Shown: in pieces, positions 47,052 to 55,913 of the stretch | How the letters are laid out: each line of letters starts with the position of its first letter | Position numbering within the stretch: position 1 is the first letter of the stretch | Assembly (NCBI RefSeq): GCF_030623445.1 | Contig: NZ_CP130613.1 | Location: 1,426,001-1,490,000, forward strand | Direction of reading: 5' to 3' | Length of the DNA stretch: 64,000 nucleotides | DNA from: Pseudogemmatithrix spongiicola | GTDB lineage: Bacteria; Gemmatimonadota; Gemmatimonadetes; Gemmatimonadales; Gemmatimonadaceae | Translations under genes and position numbers: made by a program | The notes under the pieces: generated by a model | Told to the model about the DNA's origin: nothing | Seen by the model: only the letters and a program-made list of their open reading frames with translations | The model's database searches: none

Positions 47052-47371
47052 TGGAAATCGTCATTCACGAGCATCACGCGGACATCTCGGAGTACATGCG
47101 CGTGCGCGCCTCGCGCGCGGTGGAACGCGCCGCCAAGCGCGTGCCGCGCATCGTGGAAGGCATCATCCGCTTCGAGCAGGATGGGGCGGCCCGTCGCGTC
47201 ACCGTCACGCTGCGTGCACCCAAGCACCACGACCTCGTCGGCAAGGGCGAGGGCAAGTTCTTCGGGCCTGCGCTGAACGCCGCAATCGCCAAGGTGAACG
47301 CCCAGGCCAGCCGCGAGAAGCGCTCGCACGGGCGCCAGGGTGGCAAGCGGCCCGCTCGCCTGCGCGACTGA
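47051..47371 (+). CDS. hpf: Ribosome hibernation-promoting factor, short form
   Basis: 106 residues from GTG 47051 overlapping the glycosyltransferase stop. One HPF/RaiA domain with basic surface and tail (REKRSHGRQGGKRPARLRD) and no C-terminal dimerisation domain, so it is a short HPF. It binds the decoding centre of idle 70S ribosomes. hpf next to hprK and PTS genes recalls the rpoN-hpf-ptsN neighbourhood of proteobacteria. Confidence 0.9.
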   Translation: MEIVIHEHHADISEYMRVRASRAVERAAKRVPRIVEGIIRFEQDGAARRVTVTLRAPKHHDLVGKGEGKFFGPALNAAIAKVNAQASREKRSHGRQGGKRPARLRD

Positions 47372-47374
47372 GCC

Positions 47375-48343
47375 ATGCTCACGCTGACCGTCGGCCAGCT
47401 CTATGAGCGGCTCAAGGATTCGCTGCAGCTCGAGCTGCTGGGGAGTCCCGACGGGTTGAATCGGCCCGTGCCCTGCGACGATGCGTCGGGGCCGGGCCTC
47501 GTGCTCGCGGGGTACACCGGGCGCTTCGTGCATGAGCGCCTGCAGGTGATGGGCGAGACCGAGGTCACCTACCTCAAGTCGCTCACCGCCGAGGAGCGGC
47601 ATCGCAACCTCACGGCTTACTTCAGCTACGACATCCCCTGCGTGATGATCACCAAGGGGCAGACGTTGCCGGAGGGGTTCGAGGAGCTCGCGACCAAAGC
47701 CGGCATCGCCATCCTCCGCTCGCGGCTCAAGACGCAGGAGTTCTACGCGAGGCTCGGGCCGTTCCTCGAGGACGCGTTCGCCCCGACTACCACCCTGCAC
47801 GGCTCGCTCGCCGATGTGTACGGCGTCGGCCTGCTGTTCACCGGCCAGAGCGGCATCGGAAAGTCGGAATGCGTGCTCGACCTCGTCGAGCGCGGGCACC
47901 GCCTCGTCGCCGACGACGTCGTCATTGCGCGCCGCAAGGGCGCCGACGTCATCCTCGGCTCCGGACATCCGCTGCAGCGCCACTTCATGGAGATCCGCGG
48001 CGTCGGGCTCATCGACGTGCGCGCCATCTTCGGCATCCGCGCCGTGCGGCAGCAGAAGCGCATCGAGGTGATCGTGAACCTGGTGGAGTGGAAGCAGGGC
48101 ATGACGGTGGAGCGCACCGGGCTCGACACGCAGACCACGACGATCCTCGACGTAGAGGTGCCGCGGATCTCGGTGCCGCTGAATCCCGGCAAGAACATCA
48201 CGGTGGTGGCCGAGGTTATCGCGATGAACCACTTGCTGCGGTACAGCGGCGAGGATCCGGCCCACACGTTCAACGAACGCCTGAAGGGGCACATGCGCGA
48301 GAAGGCCGACGTGCAGCGCTATCTGCTCGATGACGATGAGTGA
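47375..48343 (+). CDS. hprK: HPr kinase/phosphorylase
   Basis: 322 residues. The N-terminal domain is followed by the kinase domain with P-loop GQSGIGKSE (about 154-162), LVADDVV, and the HprK signature MEIRGVGLIDVRAIFG. It phosphorylates HPr on Ser46 with ATP or pyrophosphate and reverses this. The substrate residue is present in the HPr encoded 2.3 kb downstream in the same unit. Confidence 0.96.
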   Translation: MLTLTVGQLYERLKDSLQLELLGSPDGLNRPVPCDDASGPGLVLAGYTGRFVHERLQVMGETEVTYLKSLTAEERHRNLTAYFSYDIPCVMITKGQTLPEGFEELATKAGIAILRSRLKTQEFYARLGPFLEDAFAPTTTLHGSLADVYGVGLLFTGQSGIGKSECVLDLVERGHRLVADDVVIARRKGADVILGSGHPLQRHFMEIRGVGLIDVRAIFGIRAVRQQKRIEVIVNLVEWKQGMTVERTGLDTQTTTILDVEVPRISVPLNPGKNITVVAEVIAMNHLLRYSGEDPAHTFNERLKGHMREKADVQRYLLDDDE

Positions 48344-48713
48344 CGCCCCGCGCGCCGTCGTCGCCGGCCACGGCGAGTTCGCCGTCGGCTTGGTCTCCGC
48401 GGTCCAGCAGATCACCGGCCTCGGGCACCTGCTGACGCCGGTGAGCAACACGGGGCTCGCGCCGGCGGCCATCGATGCGGCGATCCGCGACGCGCTCGTC
48501 GCCACCGGCGCGCGTGTGGTGTTCACGGACCTTCCGGCCGGCAGCTGCACCGCCTGCGTGCGTCGGCTGCTCAAGGGAGCGCCGGATGTCACGCTCGTGA
48601 CCGGGGTGACGCTGCCGACGCTGCTCGCCTTCGTGATGGGCGCGAGCGTGGAGGATGCCGTCGCCAAGGGTCACGAAGCCCTCGGCCGCGTGGAGCCGCC
48701 GCGTGGCGCTTGA
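48336..48713 (+). CDS. PTS mannose-family component IIA
   Basis: 125 residues from ATG 48336 (ATG 48330 is also possible). IIA-Man fold with the phosphorylated His in VVAGHGEFAVGL (residue 12) and TDLPAGSCTACVRRL. Receives phosphate from HPr-His and passes it to IIB. The start lies inside the hprK end, and its end is overlapped by IIB by 11 bp. Confidence 0.93.
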   Translation: MSDAPRAVVAGHGEFAVGLVSAVQQITGLGHLLTPVSNTGLAPAAIDAAIRDALVATGARVVFTDLPAGSCTACVRRLLKGAPDVTLVTGVTLPTLLAFVMGASVEDAVAKGHEALGRVEPPRGA

Positions 48714-49194
48714 CTACTTCCGCATCGACGACCGCCTGATCCACGGGCAGGTGGTCGTCGGCTGGGGGCAGCCCTGCGAGCTCGGCTTCCTCGTCCTCGT
48801 GGACGACGCGGTGGTCGATTCCGAGTGGGAGCAGGAGCTGTACCGGATGGGCGTGCCGCCCGAGATGGACCTCTACTTCGACTCCGTCGAGAGCGCGGCG
48901 CGGCGCATTGCCGACTATCGCGCCGATGCGCGCGCCGGCATGCTGCTGGTCGGTGACATCGCGACCATCGCCGCACTGCAGGCGCGCGTGCCCGACATCC
49001 GCACCGTAACGATCGGTGGCATCCACCACAAGGAAGGCCGCGTGCCACGGCTGCGCTATGTCTTCCTCACGCCGACCGAGGAGCAGGAGTTGCGCGCCCT
49101 CGCCGACCGTGGCGTAACCGTCGTCGCGCAGGACCTTCCGACGGCCGCGCCGATTCCGCTTCCCGACGTGCTCGCTGGGGACGGAACCGGCTGA
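48703..49194 (+). CDS. PTS mannose/fructose/sorbose component IIB
   Basis: 163 residues from GTG 48703, inside the end of IIA. Active-site histidine H14 in FRIDDRLIHGQVVVGW. The rest matches IIB-Man/Sor (LVLVDDAVVDSEWEQELYRMG, VTIGGIHHKEG). Cytosolic phosphocarrier for the IIC/IID membrane pair. Its stop overlaps the IIC start. Confidence 0.93.
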   Translation: MALDYFRIDDRLIHGQVVVGWGQPCELGFLVLVDDAVVDSEWEQELYRMGVPPEMDLYFDSVESAARRIADYRADARAGMLLVGDIATIAALQARVPDIRTVTIGGIHHKEGRVPRLRYVFLTPTEEQELRALADRGVTVVAQDLPTAAPIPLPDVLAGDGTG

Positions 49195-49898
49195 TGCTGC
49201 CGGAGCTCGCCGTCGACTGGCTGCAGCTGCTGCCGCTGGCCGCGCTCGGTGCGGTACTGGGGCTCGACGTCGTCAGCTTCCCGCAGGCGATGCTTTCGCG
49301 GCCGATCGTCGCGAGCACGCTCGCCGGTGCCATGCTCGGCGAACCGTTGCGCGGCCTGTGGATCGGCGCCGCGTTGGAGTTCTTTGCGCTGGAGTCGATG
49401 CCGTTCGGCGCGTCGCGCTATCCGGAGTGGGGGTCGGCGGCGGTGGTCGGCGGTGCACTCTTCGCGATGACGCCGGACAACACGCCGGCGGGCATGACGC
49501 TGGCGGCACTGGCCGCGCTGGCGGCGGCGCAGGTTGGTGGCCTGTCGATGGTGGCCCTGCGGCAATGGAACGCGCGCCTCGCGCGCCGGCGGCAGGCGGC
49601 ACTCGCCCATGGGGACGGCCGCGCGGTGCTGACCCTGCAGATGGCCGGCATCGGCGCCGATTTCCTGCGCGGCGGCGCGCTCACGTTGCTCGCCCTCGCC
49701 GCGTTCTCGCCGTTGCGCGTGGCGATCCTCGCGACGTTCACGTTTCCGAACACGCTCTCGCGAGCCGTCGTCGTTTCCGTCGCCTCGGCCGTCGGGCTCG
49801 CGGCCATCTGGAAGGTGACCGCGACGACGCACGGCGCGCGCTGGTGGTTGCTGGTCGGCCTGATCATCGGCTTCGCGCTGGCGGGAGGGCTGGGATGA
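49194..49898 (+). CDS. PTS mannose-family membrane component IIC
   Basis: 234 residues, strongly hydrophobic with about six or seven membrane segments, and the IIC-sor pattern LGLDVVSFPQAMLSRPIVASTLAGAMLGEP followed by GLWIGAALEFFALESMPFGASRYPEWG. Somewhat shorter than E. coli ManY. With IID it forms the sugar channel. Confidence 0.9.
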   Translation: MLPELAVDWLQLLPLAALGAVLGLDVVSFPQAMLSRPIVASTLAGAMLGEPLRGLWIGAALEFFALESMPFGASRYPEWGSAAVVGGALFAMTPDNTPAGMTLAALAALAAAQVGGLSMVALRQWNARLARRRQAALAHGDGRAVLTLQMAGIGADFLRGGALTLLALAAFSPLRVAILATFTFPNTLSRAVVVSVASAVGLAAIWKVTATTHGARWWLLVGLIIGFALAGGLG

Positions 49899-50653
49899 CC
49901 ACACCGCCGCCGCTGCCCCTGCTCGTACGCGCCGAGATCCTGCTGCGGCTGCTCGGGATCCAGGGCGCGTGGAACTACGAGACGATGCTGGGGAACGGCA
50001 TCGCCTTCGCCATGGAGCCCGCGCTGCGTCGGTTGCCCGGCGGACGGGGCGGGGAAGCGTACCGCCAGGCGATCGCGCGGCACAGCGGCTACTTCAATGC
50101 GCACCCGTACCTCGCCTCGGTCGCAGTAGGTGCCTTGGCGCGGGCCGAGCTCGATGGAACCCCCGCGGCGCACATCGAGCGCTTTCGCGTTGCTGCGCCC
50201 GGTCCCCTCGGGTCCGTGGGCGATCGCCTCGTGTGGGCCGGCTGGCTCCCGCTGTGCTCGGCAGTGGCCCTCGTCGCCTTCGGCCTAGGCGCGTCGCCGT
50301 GGGGCGTGGTGGCGCTGTTCCTCGGGCTGTACAATCTGGGACACCTCGGCCTGCGCATCTGGGGCCTGCATGCGGGGTGGGCCCATGGCCTGCGGGTGGC
50401 CCAAGCGCTGGGCAACCCAGTGCTGCGCAACGGGCCGCCGCATGTGGCCCGCGCGCTGGCCTTGGTGGCGGGGATCGCGTTGCCGGTGGCGGCACAGAAG
50501 CTCCTCGGGGAGGGGCGGGTGTGGCTGGGCGGGGTCTTGGCCGCCGTCGCGCTCGGGGCTCTCCTCGTGAGCCGACTTCAAGGCAGATTTGAGGGGTGGC
50601 GCCTCGCCATCTACGTGCTCGCTGCCTTCCTTCTCTACTCCGTGGTGCGCTGA
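49895..50653 (+). CDS. PTS mannose-family membrane component IID
   Basis: 252 residues from ATG 49895 (overlap with IIC). IID pattern: LLRLLGIQGAWNYETMLGNGIAFAMEPALRRL, then HSGYFNAHPYLASVAVGA, and membrane helices in the C-terminal half ending in a hydrophobic helix. Motifs of IID-Man are clear, although it is shorter than ManZ (about 280). Confidence 0.9.
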   Translation: MTTPPPLPLLVRAEILLRLLGIQGAWNYETMLGNGIAFAMEPALRRLPGGRGGEAYRQAIARHSGYFNAHPYLASVAVGALARAELDGTPAAHIERFRVAAPGPLGSVGDRLVWAGWLPLCSAVALVAFGLGASPWGVVALFLGLYNLGHLGLRIWGLHAGWAHGLRVAQALGNPVLRNGPPHVARALALVAGIALPVAAQKLLGEGRVWLGGVLAAVALGALLVSRLQGRFEGWRLAIYVLAAFLLYSVVR

Positions 50654-50919
50654 TGCTGCAACGAGACGTCGAGGTCATGAACGCCAACGGGATCCACGCG
50701 CGCCCCGCGGCGGAGATCGTGAAGTGCGCAGGGAAGTACCGCGCGCACATCACGCTTGAGCGCGACGGCATGCAGGTGAACGGCAAGAGCATCATGGGCG
50801 TGATGATGCTCGCCGCCGAGTGCGGCGCGACGGTCACCATCAAGGCCGACGGGGACGATGCGGCGGCCGCGCTCGACGCGCTCGCCGAGCTCATCGCGTC
50901 GCGGTTCGGGGAGCACTGA
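50653..50919 (+). CDS. ptsH: Phosphocarrier protein HPr
   Basis: 88 residues from ATG 50653. Phospho-His at H15 in NANGIHARPAA and the regulatory Ser at position 46 in VNGKSIMGVMMLA, both at the classical positions. It is therefore a substrate of both EI and HPr kinase. Directly followed by ptsI. Confidence 0.96.
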   Translation: MLQRDVEVMNANGIHARPAAEIVKCAGKYRAHITLERDGMQVNGKSIMGVMMLAAECGATVTIKADGDDAAAALDALAELIASRFGEH

Positions 50920-50922
50920 TCG

Positions 50923-52689
50923 GTGCAGGCGGAGCTCACGGGCGTTCCGGCATCGCCGGGCATCGTCGTCGGTCCGGCGCACTTGCTGCGCTGGGAAGTG
51001 CCCGACGTCGACGCGCGCGTGCTGCTCGACGAGGAGATCGACGGCGAGATCGCCCGCTTTCGGGCCGCGGCGGCCAAGGCCATCGAGCGCCTGCGCGGCG
51101 TGAAGGCTCGCGCGGCGGAGAAGGCCGGCGAGGCCGAGTCAGCGATCTTCGACGTGCAGATCTCCATCCTCGAGGACGCGTCGCTGCGCGAGCAGGTCGA
51201 AGGCCTCGTGCAGCAGAACCTCGCGCCGGAGAAGGCCTTCGACATCGTGATGCTCGATTGGCGCGACCACTTCGGCCGCAGCACCAACCCGATGATGCGC
51301 GAACGCATCGGCGACCTGGTGGACGTGCACATCCGGTTGCTCACAGTGCTGCTCGACTTGCCCGATCACGATCCGGTGGACCTCGCGCCCGGCTCGAACG
51401 CCATCGTCGTCACGCACGACCTCACACCGTCGCTGACCATCCAGCTCGACCGCCGCGCGATCGCCGGCATCGCGACCGACGCGGGCACGCGCACCTCGCA
51501 CGTGGCCATCCTCGCGCGCTCGCTCGGCCTGCCGGCTGTCGTCGGCCTCATCAACGCGACGTCGCGCATCACGTCCGGCGAGCGGGTGATTCTCGACGGG
51601 ACCAACGGTCGCCTCATCGTGAAGCCGACCGCCGCCGAGCTCGCGCAGTTCGCCGATCGCGCGCGGCGCGAGGCGGAAGCGCAAAAGGAGCTGGCAGGAC
51701 TCGTCGGTAAGGAGGCGCTCACCAGCGATGGCGTCCACATCACGCTGCGCGCCAACGTGGACCTCCCGGAGGAGGCGGGTGCGGCCGCCAGCCACGGCGC
51801 CGAGGGCGTCGGCCTCATGCGCACGGAGTTCCTCGTCGTCGGCCGCACGGCCATGCCGACCGAGGACGAGCAGTACCGGGCCTATCGGAAGGTCGTCGAG
51901 GCATTCAAGGACCAACCGGTCGTGATCCGCACCTACGACGTCGGCGGCGACAAGCTGCCGGTCGGTGGATTCCCGCACGAGCCCAATCCCTTCCTCGGCT
52001 GGCGCGCCATCCGCATGTGCCTCGACGAGCCCGAGCTCTTCAAGGTGCAGCTCAAGGCGCTGATGCGCGCGGCCGTCCACGGCGACCTGCAGATCATGCT
52101 GCCACTCGTCGTGTCCGTCGAAGAGGTACGGCAGGCGCGCTACCTGCTCGAGGACGCCGCGGCCGAGCTGCGCGCGAAGGGTGTCGAGCACCGCGCCGAC
52201 GTACCGCTGGGCGTGATGGTCGAGACGCCCGCGGCGGCGGTCAGCGTCGATTCGTTCGTGAAGGACGTGAGCTTCCTGAGCATCGGCACCAACGACCTCG
52301 TGCAGTACACCTTGGCCGTGGACCGCGGCAATGCCTCGCTGGTCACGCGGTTCACGCCGCTGCATCCTGCGGTGCTGCGGCTGATCGCCCGCACCGTGGA
52401 GGTCGGCCACGCGGCGGGACTTTCCGTGAGCGTCTGCGGCGAGATGGCCTCGCAGCCGTTGATGGCGTACGCGCTCATCGGACTCGGGGTGCGGCAGCTC
52501 TCCGTGGCGGCGGTCGGCATCTCGGCCGTGAAGCGCATCGTGCGCGGCGTCAGCACCGAACGGGCCGCCGCGGCGGCGCAGGCCGCGTTGGCCGCGGCGA
52601 CGGCGCGCGAGGCGGCCGATATCCTCCGCCATGCCCTGCGTGCAGAGCTTGGCGACGAGCTGCTCGATGGCTTGCTCGGTCTCGGCTAG
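50923..52689 (+). CDS. ptsI: PTS enzyme I (phosphoenolpyruvate-protein phosphotransferase)
   Basis: 588 residues from GTG 50923. The N-terminal HPr-binding and phospho-His domain has the active-site H193 in [14 protein letters not shown]. The C-terminal PEP-binding barrel has [18 protein letters not shown], the catalytic Cys region [20 protein letters not shown] and [17 protein letters not shown]. Last gene of the long riboflavin-PTS run; two hairpins follow. Confidence 0.96.
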   Translation: MQAELTGVPASPGIVVGPAHLLRWEVPDVDARVLLDEEIDGEIARFRAAAAKAIERLRGVKARAAEKAGEAESAIFDVQISILEDASLREQVEGLVQQNLAPEKAFDIVMLDWRDHFGRSTNPMMRERIGDLVDVHIRLLTVLLDLPDHDPVDLAPGSNAIVVTHDLTPSLTIQLDRRAIAGIATDAGTRTSHVAILARSLGLPAVVGLINATSRITSGERVILDGTNGRLIVKPTAAELAQFADRARREAEAQKELAGLVGKEALTSDGVHITLRANVDLPEEAGAAASHGAEGVGLMRTEFLVVGRTAMPTEDEQYRAYRKVVEAFKDQPVVIRTYDVGGDKLPVGGFPHEPNPFLGWRAIRMCLDEPELFKVQLKALMRAAVHGDLQIMLPLVVSVEEVRQARYLLEDAAAELRAKGVEHRADVPLGVMVETPAAAVSVDSFVKDVSFLSIGTNDLVQYTLAVDRGNASLVTRFTPLHPAVLRLIARTVEVGHAAGLSVSVCGEMASQPLMAYALIGLGVRQLSVAAVGISAVKRIVRGVSTERAAAAAQAALAAATAREAADILRHALRAELGDELLDGLLGLG

Positions 52690-52706
52690 GCGCGTTAACC
52701 TTCCCG

Positions 52707-52756
52707 TATCGAGATAGCGCTCGATATCGGCCGGCCGCAGTGCCGGCCGTTTCCTT
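52707..52756 (+). terminator. Two stacked hairpins between ptsI and metK; second terminator-like
   Basis: Hairpin 1: TATCGAG (52707-52713) pairs with CTCGATA (52720-52726). Hairpin 2: CGGCCGGC (52728-52735) pairs with GCCGGCCG (52742-52749), followed by TTTCCTT. The second fits an intrinsic terminator for ptsI. Together they could also form a structured metK leader; no known SAM riboswitch consensus was recognised. Confidence 0.6.
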
Positions 52757-52781
52757 ACTACAGCCCAGCCCTTTTCTCCCG

Positions 52782-53960
52782 ATGCTGCACCGCCATCTGT
52801 TCACCTCGGAGTCCGTCTCCGAAGGTCATCCGGACAAGATCGCCGACCAGATCTCCGACGCGGTCCTCGATCAGCTCCTCGCCCAGGACGCGCGCTCGCG
52901 CGTGGCCTGCGAGACCATGGTCACGACCGGCCTCGCGACGATCTTCGGCGAAGTCACGACGAACGCCTGGGTGGACCTGCGCCAGGTCGTGCGCGACACG
53001 ATCAAGCAGATCGGGTACACGGAGTCGGGCATCGGCTTCGATGCCGACAGCTGCGGCGTGCTCAACGCACTCGGCCAGCAGTCGAACGACATCGCGATGG
53101 GCGTGGACACCGGCGGCGCGGGCGACCAGGGCATGATGTTCGGCTTCGCCTGCGATGAGACGCCGGAGCTCATGCCGCTGCCGATCACGCTGGCGCACAA
53201 GCTCGTGAAGCAGCTCGCCGACCGCCGCAAGGACGGCACGCTGCCTTGGCTGCGTCCCGACTCCAAGTCGCAGGTCTCGGTGGTCTACGAGGACGGCCGC
53301 CCGGTGGAAGTGGACACGGTGGTCATCTCCACGCAGCACGCGGACACGGTCAAGAACAAGACCATCCACGAGGCCGTGAAGCGCGACATCATCAACGAGA
53401 TCATCCCCGAGGAGCTGCGCAGCAAGAAGATGAAGCTGCACATCAACCCGACGGGGCGCTTCGTCATCGGCGGCCCGCACGGCGACGCAGGCCTCACGGG
53501 CCGCAAGATCATCGTCGACACCTACGGCGGCATGGGCCGCCACGGCGGTGGCGCCTTCTCGGGCAAGGATCCGTCCAAGGTCGATCGCTCGGCGGCCTAT
53601 GCCGCGCGCTGGGTGGCCAAGAACATCGTCGCCGCCAAGCTCGCCTCGAAGTGCGAGGTGCAGGTCGCCTACGCGATCGGTGTCGCCAAGCCGGTGTCCG
53701 TGATGGTCGACACCTTCGGCACGAACACCGTCGACGAGCGCTCGATCATGAAGGCGGTGAGCGAGGTCTTCGACCTCACGCCCAAGGGCATCATCGACGC
53801 GCTCGAGCTGCGCAAGCCGATCTACGGCCCCACCGCGGCCTACGGCCACTTCGGCCGGGAGCCCGAGAAGACCGTGCGTCTTGGCCAGAAGGTCACGCTC
53901 TTCACGTGGGAGCGGACCAACAAGGTGGCCGAGCTCAAGCGCGCGGTGCGCGCGGGCTGA
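52782..53960 (+). CDS. metK: S-adenosylmethionine synthetase
   Basis: 392 residues from ATG 52782; the upstream open frame is a ptsI shadow. Motifs: [46 protein letters not shown], the phosphate loop [21 protein letters not shown] and [16 protein letters not shown]. It makes SAM from methionine and ATP. No Shine-Dalgarno is visible (the leader ends TTCTCCCG). Confidence 0.97.
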   Translation: MLHRHLFTSESVSEGHPDKIADQISDAVLDQLLAQDARSRVACETMVTTGLATIFGEVTTNAWVDLRQVVRDTIKQIGYTESGIGFDADSCGVLNALGQQSNDIAMGVDTGGAGDQGMMFGFACDETPELMPLPITLAHKLVKQLADRRKDGTLPWLRPDSKSQVSVVYEDGRPVEVDTVVISTQHADTVKNKTIHEAVKRDIINEIIPEELRSKKMKLHINPTGRFVIGGPHGDAGLTGRKIIVDTYGGMGRHGGGAFSGKDPSKVDRSAAYAARWVAKNIVAAKLASKCEVQVAYAIGVAKPVSVMVDTFGTNTVDERSIMKAVSEVFDLTPKGIIDALELRKPIYGPTAAYGHFGREPEKTVRLGQKVTLFTWERTNKVAELKRAVRAG

Positions 53961-53976
53961 GGCCCGGCCCATCGTC

Positions 53977-54471
53977 GTGATTGAAGTCAACGTCCAGCGG
54001 ATCGGCCTCGACGCGCAGTCGCAGGCCTTCGTCGTGATCCTCGAGGAGCGCGCGGGTGACCGCGCGCTTCCCATTTGGATCGGGCGGCCGGAGGCGGAGG
54101 CGATCGCGGCGCACCTGAATGACGTGAAGCGCGAGCGGCCGATGACGCATGACCTCGCGGCCTCGCTCATCACCGGCCTCGGCGGGCTCCTGCGCCGCGT
54201 GCAGATCACGCGCGTGGTGCAGGGAACGTTCCATGCCGAGCTCCATCTCAATCGCCACGGCAGCAACATCGTCGTGGACGCGCGTCCGTCGGACGCGATC
54301 GCCATCGCCTTGCGTGCGGGGGCGCCGATCTTCGTCGCCGAGGCGCTGTTCGACGGGGACGACGATGCGGACGCCGACGCGCCGGCCGACGGTGACCATC
54401 TTTCAGTCGAGGAGCTGCAGCGGCACCTGAGCCACCTGCGGCCCGAGGACTTCGGACGCTTTACGCCATGA
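53977..54471 (+). CDS. Bifunctional nuclease family protein (DUF151)
   Basis: 164 residues from GTG 53977. DUF151/BFN domain: LPIWIGRPEAEAIAAHLNDVKRERPMTHDL, HAELHLNRHGSNIVVDARPSDAIAIALR, ending with an acidic stretch and a C-terminal helix. Plant and bacterial members have been described as nucleases, but the biochemistry in bacteria is not settled. Overlaps the next gene by 4 bp. Confidence 0.88.
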   Translation: MIEVNVQRIGLDAQSQAFVVILEERAGDRALPIWIGRPEAEAIAAHLNDVKRERPMTHDLAASLITGLGGLLRRVQITRVVQGTFHAELHLNRHGSNIVVDARPSDAIAIALRAGAPIFVAEALFDGDDDADADAPADGDHLSVEELQRHLSHLRPEDFGRFTP

Positions 54472-55625
54472 CCGCACGCCGTCGCTTCGCGCTCCTACTC
54501 TCGCTCGCCGCGCTCGTGGCGATGCCGCTCGCCGCCCAGGGAACGCCGCGCGCGCTGGCCGGGACGGTGACGCGGCCGGGGGCGGGCAATCGGCAGCTTC
54601 CGGTGCCGGGTGTCTGGGTCGTGCTGCACCGCGTCGGCGTGGACGCGGCGAATCCCATCGACTCCATGCGCACGCGCGGCGACGGAACGTATGCCTTCGA
54701 GTACCGCGCGACCGGCGACACGAACGCCGTGTACTTCGTGAGCGCATCGCGCGGCGGCATCGCCTACTTCACGCCGCCGACGCGCGAAGCACGCGTGCGC
54801 GGCGGCATGGCCGACCTGCAAGTGTTCGACACGACGAGTGGACCGGTGCCGATCACCGTGCGCGGACGGCACGTCATCGTGACCGCGCCGGACACGGCGC
54901 AGCCCGTGCGTACCGTCATCGAAGTGTACGAACTCTCGAACGACAGCTCGCTGACGCGCGTGCCCGGGGCCGGACAGGTCGCGACCTTCGAGGCGCCGCT
55001 GCCCGCCGGCGTCACCGAGGTGATCGGCGGTCAGGGCGACATCTCGCCGGACGCCGTGCGCGCCGACGAAGGCCGCGTGCGCGTCTGGGCCCCGATCTCG
55101 CCGGGACTCAAGCAGTTCTCGTTCTCGTATGTGCTGCCGTTGAGCCAGACGGAGCTGTCGATCGCCCTGGAGCAGGACGTCCCGGTGATGGAGGTGCTCG
55201 TCGAGGACCCGCGCGGATCGGCCCTCGGTGCCGGATTGACCGAGGTGGACCCGGTGCAGGTCGACGGTCGCCCGTTCAAGCGTTTCCTGGCCCAAGACCT
55301 GAAGGCGCCGGCCACCGTGACGATCTCCGCGCCCGGCACGCAGGACTCCGGGTCGAGGACCCGCCTGTTGCTCATCGTCACCGCCGTCGGTGCGGCCATG
55401 TTGCTCGGCTTTGGCATGGCCATCATGCGGCGCGGCCCGGATGCGTTTGCGCGTCGCCGCGAGCCGACGCCGGAGGCGCTGGCGGCCGAGATCGCGGCCC
55501 TCGACGCGGCATACGACCAGCTTGCCGCACCGACCGAAGAGCAGAAAGCCGAGCACTACCTCAAGCGCGCGCAGTTGAAGGGGCGGTTGAGTGCCGTGCT
55601 TGCCAAGCGGGACGGGCTCGCGTAG
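54468..55625 (+). CDS. Secreted membrane protein with carboxypeptidase-regulatory-like domain
   Basis: 385 residues. Signal peptide (cut near LAAQG), then a beta-sandwich resembling carboxypeptidase-regulatory/CNA-B modules (GVWVVLHRVGVDAANPIDSMRTRGDGTYAFEY), another beta region, one membrane helix near residues 300-321, and a cytosolic coiled tail of about 45 residues (PEALAAEIAALDAAYDQLAAPT). The topology is extracytoplasmic sandwich, TM, coiled tail. Similar tails occur in CcmH/CycH-type and resA-like proteins, but no function can be assigned. The cobalamin riboswitch starts right after its stop. Confidence 0.6.
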   Translation: MTARRRFALLLSLAALVAMPLAAQGTPRALAGTVTRPGAGNRQLPVPGVWVVLHRVGVDAANPIDSMRTRGDGTYAFEYRATGDTNAVYFVSASRGGIAYFTPPTREARVRGGMADLQVFDTTSGPVPITVRGRHVIVTAPDTAQPVRTVIEVYELSNDSSLTRVPGAGQVATFEAPLPAGVTEVIGGQGDISPDAVRADEGRVRVWAPISPGLKQFSFSYVLPLSQTELSIALEQDVPVMEVLVEDPRGSALGAGLTEVDPVQVDGRPFKRFLAQDLKAPATVTISAPGTQDSGSRTRLLLIVTAVGAAMLLGFGMAIMRRGPDAFARRREPTPEALAAEIAALDAAYDQLAAPTEEQKAEHYLKRAQLKGRLSAVLAKRDGLA

Positions 55626-55626
55626 G

Positions 55627-55800
55627 ATTCCGTCCAACAACTGAAGGCGAACGCGGGACACGGAAGCCGGTGCAATGCCGGCGCGGCCCCGCCACTGTAT
55701 CGGGCATCAGCATTCGTCCACTCGAGCACAGCCACTGCGACTTGCGGGTCGCGGGAAGGTGAGTGAGACGGCCCGGAGCCAGGAGACGACCCACGTTCGC
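55627..55800 (+). promoter_or_regulatory. Cobalamin riboswitch (aptamer)
   Basis: The leader contains the conserved B12-box core GCCGGTGCAATGCCGG followed by GCGGCCCCGCCACTGT (about 55665-55698) and the later AGCCAGGAGAC (55778-55788), with GGGAAGG-GAGTGAGAC in between. These are the hallmark segments of the cobalamin aptamer. Binding of adenosylcobalamin normally shuts off the genes downstream, here btuFCDB. Borders are approximate. Confidence 0.92.
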
Positions 55801-55883
55801 GCCACATCGTCACCCTCGGGGGAGGGTCCGTGGCGTTCGCGTAGGTCCGCTGATCATCGACGGGCCGAGCTGACGTGCATCCG

Positions 55884-55909
55884 GGCTCCTTCCCATTGCG
55901 GAAGGAGCC
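55884..55909 (+). promoter_or_regulatory. Riboswitch expression platform: hairpin hiding the btuF ribosome-binding site
   Basis: GGCTCCTTCC (55884-55893) and GGAAGGAGCC (55900-55909) form a perfect 10-bp stem with a 6-nt loop. The right arm holds the Shine-Dalgarno GGAAGGAG (55900-55907), six bases before the GTG at 55914. This is a translational off-switch. A further hairpin ACCCTC/GAGGGT lies at 55812-55827, within an outer CGCCAC/GTGGCG pair. Confidence 0.8.
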
Positions 55910-55913
55910 TTTC

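Noticed and set aside
55875-55913. Earlier GTG start for btuF at 55875
   Set aside because: It has no Shine-Dalgarno, would translate through the riboswitch hairpin, and puts 13 extra residues before a normal signal peptide. GTG 55914 has GGAAGGAG at ideal distance.
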